From Clostridiales bacterium (GTDB taxonomy: Bacteria; Bacillota; Clostridia; Oscillospirales; Oscillospiraceae), in assembly GCA_004554585.1 (NCBI GenBank), contig SFLH01000011.1, positions 8,308 through 72,307 on the forward strand: a stretch of DNA of 64,000 nt, written 5' to 3'. Shown here piece after piece: positions 23,826 to 30,495 of this stretch (position 1 is its first letter; every line of letters starts with the position of its first letter). The notes under the pieces were generated by a model. That model searched no databases, was not told the DNA's origin, and saw only the letters and a program-made list of their open reading frames with translations. The translations under genes and the position numbers were made by a program.

Positions 23826-24272
23826 TTATGGCGCCGCACGGCCCAGGTTTTCCTCCACCTTTCCCAACAGCTGGGTCAGCAGGGCGATCTCATCCTGGGT
23901 CATTCCCTGGGTCATCCGCTGGTTCATTCGTTCCAAGCAGGCCAGCACTTGGGTGCCGATCCTCTTCCCCTCTTCCGTCAGCACCAGCTGTTTCAGCCGG
24001 GCATCGTGGGAGACCGTCACCCGTCGCAGCAGCCCTTTCCGCTCCAAGGTGTTCAGCTGGCTGCTGACGGTGGAGCGGCGGAGCTTAAAAAAGGCCTCCA
24101 GGTCCCGCTGGTACTGGGCACCCTGGGAAAAGCGGAGAAAGGCGATGGTGGACAGCTGGGAGGCTGTCATTCCGTGGGGAAGGGCCGGGGTGTGGATGGC
24201 CATGCGGTGGAGCAGGTTGATGATGGCGGCCAGCTGGGTGACGGGATAGAGCTGTGGAGGGGCAGAGGACAT
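23826..24272 (-). CDS. MarR-family transcriptional repressor
   Basis: A 148-residue winged-helix regulator. The core is MTASQLSTIAFLRFSQGAQYQRDLEAFFKLRRSTVSSQLNTLERKGLLRRV, with DARLKQLVLTEEGKRIG forming the wing. It probably represses its own operon with the RND pump. The ATG at 24272 is seven bases after GGGAGG, while the longer GTG start at 24281 overlaps that site. A palindrome overlapping the -10 of its promoter is the likely operator. The inducing ligand is unknown. Confidence 0.9.
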   Translation of the reverse strand: MSSAPPQLYPVTQLAAIINLLHRMAIHTPALPHGMTASQLSTIAFLRFSQGAQYQRDLEAFFKLRRSTVSSQLNTLERKGLLRRVTVSHDARLKQLVLTEEGKRIGTQVLACLERMNQRMTQGMTQDEIALLTQLLGKVEENLGRAAP

Positions 24273-24302
24273 GGGGGACACCTCCCAAATTTGTTAGAAA
24301 TC

Positions 24303-24320
24303 GTACAATCAAAATTGTAC
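24303..24320 (-). promoter_or_regulatory. Candidate MarR operator
   Basis: A perfect 7-bp inverted repeat, GTACAAT-CAAA-ATTGTAC, covers the -10 of the marR promoter, the expected place for an autorepressor site. Confidence 0.7.
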
Positions 24321-24342
24321 AATGCCCAAGGAAACTTGTCAA
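24314..24342 (-). promoter_or_regulatory. Promoter of the marR-adaptor-RND operon
   Basis: Minus-strand -35 TTGACA (24337-24342) and -10 TACAAT (24314-24319) with a 17-base spacer. Confidence 0.85.
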
Positions 24343-24383
24343 CAAAAACCGAACGGCCTCCCGGCCGGCGCCTCTTCTTTGGC

Positions 24384-24412
24384 TTGCCAGAGGAGAGGAA
24401 TCGGGCTATAAT
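24384..24412 (+). promoter_or_regulatory. Promoter of the ABC exporter gene
   Basis: -35 TTGCCA (24384-24389) and -10 TATAAT (24407-24412), 17 bases apart. Confidence 0.75.
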
Positions 24413-24465
24413 AAACCGTCATCAAAAATGCCGTGGGCGCCTGCCCGCGTTCTGGAGGTCCGCCG

Positions 24466-26223
24466 ATGAAACGAACCGTCGCCTATTATCGAACCACTCG
24501 CCCGCTGAAGATCTTCCTCTCCTATTACAGGCCCCACATCCATCTCTTCCTGCTGGATATGGTCTGCGCGCTGATCATCTGTCTGATCGATCTGGCCTTT
24601 CCCTATGCCTCTCGGGCGGCCCTGAACGAGCTGCTGCCCAACCAGGCCTACCACGCCTTTTTTCTGGTCATCGCCTTTTTTGCCGGGGCCTATGTGTGCA
24701 AGGGCTTTTTGTACTTTGTGGTCTCCTACTGGGGACATCTCTTCGGGGTGCGGGTGGAGGCCGACCTGCGCCGGGACCTCTATGGGCACATGGAGAGCCT
24801 GAGCTTCAGCTTTTTTGACAGAAACCGCACCGGGGTGCTCATGTCCCGGGTGACCAACGATCTGTTTGAAATCACCGAGCTGGCCCACCATGGGCCCGAG
24901 GACCTATTTATTTCCACGGTCACTTTGGTGGGGGCATTCTGCATCATGTGCACCATCGAGTGGCGCCTGGCGGTGATCTCCTTTGCCATCGTGCCCTTTT
25001 TTGTCCTCTTCACGGTCTACCAGCGGCGGAAGATGCGCCGGGCCAACCTGAAGCTCAAGGCCCAGACGGCGGAGATCAACGCCGCCATTGAGTCGGGCAT
25101 CTCCGGTATGCGCACCGCCAAGGCCTTTCAGAACGAAGAGACGGAAAAGGCCAAGTTCGGCGCCATGAACCAGCTCTTTGTCCAGGCCAAGCGAACCTAT
25201 TACAAGACCATGGCTACCTTCCAGGGGGGCATGGAGTTCAGCTTGTCCATCATGCCCGTGCTGGTCATCGGGGCGGGTGGTTATTTCATCATGGCCGGCA
25301 CGGTGGACTATGCGGACCTGGTGGCCTTTACCTTATACATTACCACCTTCACCACACCGGTGAAGAAGCTGGTGAGCTTTGTGGAGCAGTTCATGCAGGG
25401 CTCGGCTGGCTTCCAGCGATTCCTGGAGCTGATGCGCCTGGAGCCGGAGATTCAGGACGCCCCCGACGCCCAGGACCTGGGGCCTGTCCGGGGGGAGGTT
25501 TTTTTTGACCACGTTTCCTTTCGCTATGGACAGACGGAGGAAGTGCTGCGCGACGTGGATTTGGAAATCCACGCCGGGGAGAAGTTTGCCTTTGTGGGCC
25601 CCTCCGGCGGAGGTAAGACCACCCTGTGCCAGCTTATCCCCCGGTTTTACGATGTGACCCAGGGGGCGGTAAAGGTGGACGGCCATGACGTGCGGCAGGT
25701 CACGCAAAGCTCTCTGCGCCGGCAGATCGGCATTGTCCAGCAGGAGGTTTTCCTTTTTGCCGACAGCGTTTTGGAGAACATCCGCTATGGCCGGCCCGAA
25801 GCCACGGATGAGGAAGTGATCCAGGCCGCCCGTCTGGCGGAGATCCATGAGGACATTCTTGCCATGCCCAAAGGGTATGATACCTATGTAGGCGAGCGGG
25901 GTGTGATGCTTTCCGGGGGACAGAAGCAGCGCATCAGCATTGCCCGGGTCTTTTTGAAAAATCCGCCCATCGTCATTCTGGACGAGGCCACCAGCGCCCT
26001 GGACAGCGTCACCGAGGCCAAAATCCAGGCCTCCTTTGATCGGCTGTGCCAGGGGCGGACCTCCATCATCATCGCCCACCGCTTGTCCACCATTCGCAAC
26101 GCGGACCGCATCGCGGTCATCGACCGGGAGCGGATCTTGGAACAGGGGAGCCATTCGGAGCTGATGGCCCTGAACGGAGAGTATGCTGCCCTGGTCCGTG
26201 CCCAGGAGGAGATCGGCGGGTAA
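24466..26223 (+). CDS. ABC exporter, fused membrane and ATPase domains (MsbA/multidrug type)
   Basis: A 585-residue half-exporter that should work as a homodimer. Six membrane helices span residues 20 to about 320, with the coupling-helix segment YGHMESLSFSFFDRNRTGVLMSR. The ATPase domain has Walker A GPSGGGKTT, Q-loop VQQEVFLF, signature LSGGQKQR, Walker B VILDEATSALD and the H-loop IIAHRLST, all intact. The ATG at 24466 follows GGAGG. It is divergent from the marR-RND operon and close by, but has its own promoter. The substrate is not predictable; lipids or drugs are usual for the family. Confidence 0.92.
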   Translation: MKRTVAYYRTTRPLKIFLSYYRPHIHLFLLDMVCALIICLIDLAFPYASRAALNELLPNQAYHAFFLVIAFFAGAYVCKGFLYFVVSYWGHLFGVRVEADLRRDLYGHMESLSFSFFDRNRTGVLMSRVTNDLFEITELAHHGPEDLFISTVTLVGAFCIMCTIEWRLAVISFAIVPFFVLFTVYQRRKMRRANLKLKAQTAEINAAIESGISGMRTAKAFQNEETEKAKFGAMNQLFVQAKRTYYKTMATFQGGMEFSLSIMPVLVIGAGGYFIMAGTVDYADLVAFTLYITTFTTPVKKLVSFVEQFMQGSAGFQRFLELMRLEPEIQDAPDAQDLGPVRGEVFFDHVSFRYGQTEEVLRDVDLEIHAGEKFAFVGPSGGGKTTLCQLIPRFYDVTQGAVKVDGHDVRQVTQSSLRRQIGIVQQEVFLFADSVLENIRYGRPEATDEEVIQAARLAEIHEDILAMPKGYDTYVGERGVMLSGGQKQRISIARVFLKNPPIVILDEATSALDSVTEAKIQASFDRLCQGRTSIIIAHRLSTIRNADRIAVIDRERILEQGSHSELMALNGEYAALVRAQEEIGG

Positions 26224-26289
26224 AGCTTGTCCGCGGAGGGACGGCCCCGGGGCGCGGCGGGGGCGCCTGCGGGGGATCCGGGCCCATGC

Positions 26290-26400
26290 TCAGCGGTCAC
26301 TGACCGATGGGGAGTCGGACTCCCAGCGGAAGATGAATTCATCCAAATCCTGAGGAGCCGGCGGAACGGGGGGCAGGGGTCTGGTTTCCTTTTCAGCCAT
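26290..26400 (-). CDS. Small hypothetical protein (36 residues)
   Basis: An ATG at 26400 is preceded eight bases away by AAAAGGAGG and opens a 36-codon frame. The product starts MAEKETRPLPPVPPAPQ and ends in an acidic and aromatic stretch (DEFIFRWESDSPS). A proline-rich soluble peptide is all that can be said. The strong ribosome binding site and a minus-strand TATACT upstream support it as a gene. I do not recognise a family. Confidence 0.5.
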   Translation of the reverse strand: MAEKETRPLPPVPPAPQDLDEFIFRWESDSPSVSDR

Positions 26401-26556
26401 CAAACAAACCTCCTTTTCCATGGGGTATACAGCCCAGTATATGCGGGGCGGGGGAAACTATGTGTCCAAAACCCAGGAAAACGTTTCTTCCAAGGTGATA
26501 TTTTTCCCTGCTCCTGGTATGGCAGCCGGCCCGGCCGGGCAAACTAGACCAGGGTG

Positions 26557-26739
26557 ATGAAAATGAAGTATGAAAATCCGCAAATGCAGGCCTACTTTGA
26601 CGGGCTGCCCGGCAAGGTGCGGGCGGTCATCGATCAGTCCGGGGTGGACATCAGCACACCAGGGGAGCTGATGCTCGTTGGAGAGCATTTCCGCAAGAAG
26701 TTCGCCCAGGAAGACGAGGCGAACCGGAGCAGCTCTTGA
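26557..26739 (+). CDS. Small conserved-looking protein (about 60 residues)
   Basis: A short soluble protein opening MKMKYENPQMQAYFDGLPGK and continuing with GVDISTPGELMLVGEHFRKKF. This resembles small proteins of unknown function that start with a KYENP-like motif in Oscillospiraceae, as I recall them. Three starts are possible (GTG 26554, ATG 26557, ATG 26563) and none has a strong Shine-Dalgarno sequence. A G/C-rich hairpin without a T-run follows at 26748-26779. No function can be assigned. Confidence 0.6.
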   Translation: MKMKYENPQMQAYFDGLPGKVRAVIDQSGVDISTPGELMLVGEHFRKKFAQEDEANRSSS

Positions 26740-26809
26740 AACATTCCGCCCCGGGCCCCAGGCTTCTGGGGTCCGGGGCAAAAAATTTGTTGTGCATAGA
26801 AAAAAGTGC

Positions 26810-26838
26810 TTGACAAAGTCCCTCTAGCGTGCTATAGT
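26810..26838 (+). promoter_or_regulatory. Promoter of the tRNA-Leu/tRNA-fMet operon
   Basis: -35 TTGACA (26810-26815) and -10 TATAGT (26833-26838) with a 17-base spacer. Confidence 0.85.
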
Positions 26839-26872
26839 AATTAAGAACTCAAGAGAGTGCCGACTGGGAAAT

Positions 26873-26959
26873 GCCGGAGTGGCGGAATTGGCAGACGCCT
26901 GGGACTTAAAATCCCATGGGAGTGATCCCGTGCCGGTTCGATCCCGGTCTCCGGCACCA
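26873..26959 (+). tRNA. tRNA-Leu (anticodon TAA)
   Basis: An 87-base class II tRNA with encoded CCA. The acceptor GCCGGAG pairs with CTCCGGC, the anticodon loop is CTTAAAA, the variable arm is long, and the T-loop is GGTTCGATCCC. Confidence 0.95.
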
Positions 26960-26962
26960 TAT

Positions 26963-27038
26963 CGCGGAGTAGAGCAGTTGGTAGCTCGTCGGGCTCATAA
27001 CCCGGAGGCCGCAGGTTCAAGTCCTGTCTCCGCAACCA
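26963..27038 (+). tRNA. Initiator tRNA-fMet (anticodon CAT)
   Basis: A 76-base tRNA with encoded CCA. The first acceptor pair is a C-A mismatch (CGCGGAG against CTCCGCA), and three G-C pairs flank the anticodon loop (GGG-CTCATAA-CCC). Both features mark an initiator tRNA, not an elongator. Confidence 0.93.
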
Positions 27039-27078
27039 AAAAAGGCACCCATTCCTTTTGGAATGGGTGCCTTTTTCT
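27039..27078 (+). terminator. Terminator of the tRNA pair
   Basis: AAAAGGCACCCATTCC pairs with GGAATGGGTGCCTTTT and is followed by T residues. Confidence 0.88.
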
Positions 27079-27413
27079 GTGTATGTGTATCAGTTGAACA
27101 AAAGACGGATGGGAGGAAGACGGACCTTAATGCCTCCGATGGCAAGATTTTTGCCCAAAAACATGCCGCACAAGGGGGGGAAACAGGTTTGCTTCATACT
27201 TTGGACGGATTTACACAGCGACGGGAAATATAGTAAAATAACGCCATCAGCTCGGTCCCATTCCTTCCAGCCATTGTGCTGCGGCGTTCCCAGCTGCAGG
27301 AACGCTGTTTCAGGGGGTGCGGGATCGGCAAACTACCGTGAAGATCAAACCAACGAGAGATGAGAAGACGGTATGTAAGTGCAACGCAATTTCACAGAAG
27401 GAGGAAGTGTTCT
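27079..27413. other. Non-coding stretch before the SLH-protein gene
   Basis: No convincing gene is seen. The stretch contains the shared upstream promoter element (27193-27239) and then a leader of about 170 bases with a 7-bp hairpin (GCGTTCC/GGAACGC near 27283-27304) before the ribosome binding site AAGGAGG of the next gene. Confidence 0.6.
27193..27239 (+). promoter_or_regulatory. Promoter with shared upstream element, copy 1
   Basis: TTCATACTTTGGA followed by CGGA directly abuts -35 TTTACA (27210-27215); -10 TAAAAT (27234-27239) follows after 18 bases. The same element with the same spacing occurs before the LuxR-type regulator gene (30364-30410). Confidence 0.75.
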
Positions 27414-30269
27414 ATGAAGAAAGGGAAACGGCTGTTAAGCTCTCTTCTGGCAGTGGTTTTGTGTCTCAGCCTCTTGCCAGTGACGGGCCTCGCCGCGGAA
27501 GATGCAGAGGATGGGACGCTGTCTTACGAAGGGGTAACCTACTTTGACGTAGGCAGCGATCACTTTGAGGACAGTACCCGCCTGTTTATCCAGGACTTGA
27601 TGTCGGCGAAGAGCATCCACCTGGACGACCAGTCCACGGCGGCTCTGTGGCAGTATTTGGCTTACGCCATTCAGGACAGCAACGGTACGGGCACGTCGGA
27701 CGGGAAGTTCAAGACCCAGTTTGACAATGCCATCACAAACGGCTTGGCGGTCAATGCCGAAGAGAACAGTGGCTCGAGCAACGTGAGCAGTGGGGACAAC
27801 AACTACGACGTGCGCTGGAGCGGCCTGAGCTACGCAAGCTCCATCGCCAAAGCGGCGCAGGATATGGAAGACACTCTCTTCAGCTGGTACCGCAGTGCCG
27901 GCGGCGGCCGGGACGATCAATACCCCGACGATGACCAGGGGGACGACGATGCGGCTATCAAGCACAACGCGCAGCTGGCAGAGTACAACAACACCCAGGA
28001 CTGCTTCTGGATGTTTACCGGCGCGCTGAAGACCAGCGGCACCAATAAGAAGGGCCACTATCAGGCCTTGGGCGTCATCTTCAGTGATTTCTCTGTGACC
28101 CCGGTCCTGCCGGAGTACAACCAGGATTACTATCAGACGACGAAAGAGGAGCCGGTTACTGGCGGCAGAGACTTCCTGTCCAACGTCCAGAACGACACCA
28201 ACGTGACCGTTACCCAGAGTCAGGGACTGGACAAGAGCACCACCACCACCATGACCAGCAGCATCAGCGGCAGTGATACCTATACCTATCACGAGGCAAT
28301 TACAATCGGAATGGGTGCCAGTATCAGCAAAATTAGCATCAATGGTTCGGTTTCGGCTGCCTTCACCCAGGCCATCCAGTCGGGATGGTCTGAATCGGAG
28401 TCCACCTCGGAGACCGTCACGGAGCACTCCACTGCTTCGGTGACCCTGCCTCCCTTTACCCATGTGATGCTCAACCAGTACGACAGTGAGACTACCACCA
28501 CTACCCATTACGACTGCCCGGTGGCCTTAAACTTCAACGTGACTATCGTGGAGTATACCCTGGACCCCAGCAGCAACAACGCCAGCTGCAAGACCAAGAT
28601 CCTGGCATCCTTTGAAGGCACTGGCCGGGAGGACCTGTATCAGCGGGCCGTGGTGGAGCAGGACTTGGTGGACGGGGACCGGATCAACTGGAACACCCTG
28701 TTCAAGGCCCACAGTGACCTGGAAGGTCGGGTGGACAGCATCGCTTTGACCGCGCCCATGTCTACCACTGGCGCTGTGTTCACCATCAAGGAGGAGTCTT
28801 TGACAACTTCCGTGAAGGGCCTGATGCCCTCCTATCCTCTGGATCGTGTGGCCACCTCCAACAACCTGCAGTGGATCACGGTCTCGCCGGGAGCACCGTA
28901 TTATCTGAGCAACATCAGCCTGACGGGCTACAACCGCTACAACGGTGAGTACTATGGCTTTAACAAGCTTAAGGGCCATTGGATCCTTCTGGATGAACAG
29001 GGCAATGAGCTGACCGACAGCAACATTGCTCACTTGGTCACTGACCCCGTCAGCGGTTTCACCCGCCTGGAAGCGGGGACCCAGAACGGGACCGTTTATC
29101 TGAAGTATCTCATCGATGAGGATTGCTACAACTCTGCAGAGAGCCAGGAGCACTATACCAAAAACTATGAGCTGAGCAAGACGGCCGTCATTGAGGCCTT
29201 TGTCCAGCTTGCCGAGGATGTCTTCGAGTCCGGCAGCATCTATGTGGACGGCCAGCTCAGCGGCATCGTGGGCGATGAGCCCAAAGCCATTGAGGGCGAG
29301 GACGGCTTTGCTGTGCGCATGGAAGACAGCACAGGCAAGGAAGTCAGCTATCCTGTCGTTTGGGAGGCCAAGGAACTCAACGGCATCACCGTGGAAGACA
29401 ATATGATTTCCTTTACCGCCCCCGGCACCTATCACGTGCGCGCCAGCAGCGGCAATGTCCTGTCTGACTGGGTAGAAGTGACTGCCCTGCCTGCGCGTCA
29501 GCTGGACGAGGTCCTGATCCCCGATACCTTGGAGATGGACACCCGCGTGGACACCTTCTGCGACCTGAGTACCATCCAGGTGCGCACCTATGATCAGTAC
29601 GGCGATGTGTACGACACCGACAGCCAGGTGGTTTGGACCTGCACCAGCGGCAGCGGTACCATTGACGAGGACAATTACTTCACGGCACCTACCTCTGGAA
29701 CTTACCAACTGGAGGCGATGGTGGACGGTGTTGTCTCCAACACCATGACGGTGACGGTGGTCTCCGATACCGTCAGAGCCATGCAGTGGATCTTTGACAG
29801 CGGCGTGACCGCCAGCGACTCCATGGACGAGTTCAACACCGCCAGCATCTGCACCCGCGCCCACGCGATGACCTTCCTCTGGCGCGCTGCGGGTTCTCCC
29901 GCCCCAGAGAGTGACACCATGCCATTCACCGATGTGGCCGATGATGCCTACTATCGTGATGCGGTGCTGTGGGCGGTGGAAAACGGTGTGACCAACGGCA
30001 CTTCTGCCACCACTTTCAGCCCCGATCAGAACTGCACCCGGGCGCAGCTGGTCACTTTCCTGTGGAATTACGAGGGACAGCCCAAGGTGTCCATGGGCAA
30101 TGACTTCACCGATGTGGCCGACGGCGCTTACTATGAAGGCTCTGTGAATTGGGCCAGCTTCTATGACATTACCAAGGGCGTCTCTGACACGACCTTTGGG
30201 CCGGACAACGGCTGCACAAGAGGTCAGGCTGTGACCTTCCTGTACAGATTCTTTGAGAAGTATCTTTGA
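27414..30269 (+). CDS. Secreted S-layer-anchored protein with aerolysin/ETX-MTX2-like region
   Basis: A 951-residue exported protein. Residues 1-27 are a signal peptide (LLAVVLCLSLLPVTGLAA). Residues 40-235 form a soluble N-terminal domain. Residues about 240-400 look like the beta pore-forming core of the aerolysin/ETX-MTX2 group: long Ser/Thr-rich alternating strands (DTNVTVTQSQ; STTTTMTSSISG), a Gly/Ala-rich amphipathic stretch as in a tongue hairpin (about 295-320), a SESESTSETVTEHST strand and VTLPPFTHVML, which matches the usual VPP turn. Ig-like domains lie at about 605-695 and 697-785. Three SLH repeats (787-951; the first degenerate) would hold it on the cell wall. The ATG at 27414 follows AAGGAGG. 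The aerolysin assignment rests on sequence pattern only. Confidence 0.75.
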   Translation: MKKGKRLLSSLLAVVLCLSLLPVTGLAAEDAEDGTLSYEGVTYFDVGSDHFEDSTRLFIQDLMSAKSIHLDDQSTAALWQYLAYAIQDSNGTGTSDGKFKTQFDNAITNGLAVNAEENSGSSNVSSGDNNYDVRWSGLSYASSIAKAAQDMEDTLFSWYRSAGGGRDDQYPDDDQGDDDAAIKHNAQLAEYNNTQDCFWMFTGALKTSGTNKKGHYQALGVIFSDFSVTPVLPEYNQDYYQTTKEEPVTGGRDFLSNVQNDTNVTVTQSQGLDKSTTTTMTSSISGSDTYTYHEAITIGMGASISKISINGSVSAAFTQAIQSGWSESESTSETVTEHSTASVTLPPFTHVMLNQYDSETTTTTHYDCPVALNFNVTIVEYTLDPSSNNASCKTKILASFEGTGREDLYQRAVVEQDLVDGDRINWNTLFKAHSDLEGRVDSIALTAPMSTTGAVFTIKEESLTTSVKGLMPSYPLDRVATSNNLQWITVSPGAPYYLSNISLTGYNRYNGEYYGFNKLKGHWILLDEQGNELTDSNIAHLVTDPVSGFTRLEAGTQNGTVYLKYLIDEDCYNSAESQEHYTKNYELSKTAVIEAFVQLAEDVFESGSIYVDGQLSGIVGDEPKAIEGEDGFAVRMEDSTGKEVSYPVVWEAKELNGITVEDNMISFTAPGTYHVRASSGNVLSDWVEVTALPARQLDEVLIPDTLEMDTRVDTFCDLSTIQVRTYDQYGDVYDTDSQVVWTCTSGSGTIDEDNYFTAPTSGTYQLEAMVDGVVSNTMTVTVVSDTVRAMQWIFDSGVTASDSMDEFNTASICTRAHAMTFLWRAAGSPAPESDTMPFTDVADDAYYRDAVLWAVENGVTNGTSATTFSPDQNCTRAQLVTFLWNYEGQPKVSMGNDFTDVADGAYYEGSVNWASFYDITKGVSDTTFGPDNGCTRGQAVTFLYRFFEKYL

Positions 30270-30310
30270 TTCGTGTGTCCTCACCGGATCGACCTTTCCC
30301 AGGTTTCATG

Positions 30311-30346
30311 AAAACTGCCGCGGAATTCTTTCCGCGGCAGTTTTTT
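30311..30346 (+). terminator. Terminator of the SLH-protein gene
   Basis: AAAACTGCCGCGGAA pairs with TTCCGCGGCAGTTTT, followed by T residues. Confidence 0.9.
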
Positions 30347-30363
30347 CTGCTTGACAGGGAGTT

Positions 30364-30410
30364 TTCATACTTTGGATGGATTTACAGTGGGAGAAAGGCC
30401 ATGGTAAAAT
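30364..30410 (+). promoter_or_regulatory. Promoter with shared upstream element, copy 2
   Basis: TTCATACTTTGGA followed by TGGA abuts -35 TTTACA (30381-30386), with -10 TAAAAT at 30405-30410. Of the first 23 bases 22 are identical to copy 1, and all spacings are identical. Confidence 0.75.
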
Positions 30411-30495
30411 GAAAAAACACCCCATAGTGGAAAGAGACGGATGCAAGTGGAGGGCTGTGCGGAAAGAAAAATTGTGCTGCGAGGAGGGAAAGTCC

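Noticed and set aside
26748..26779. G/C-rich hairpin after the 60-residue gene as a terminator
   Set aside because: The stem is good (GCCCCGGGCCCCAG and complement) but is followed by A residues, not T, on the plus strand.
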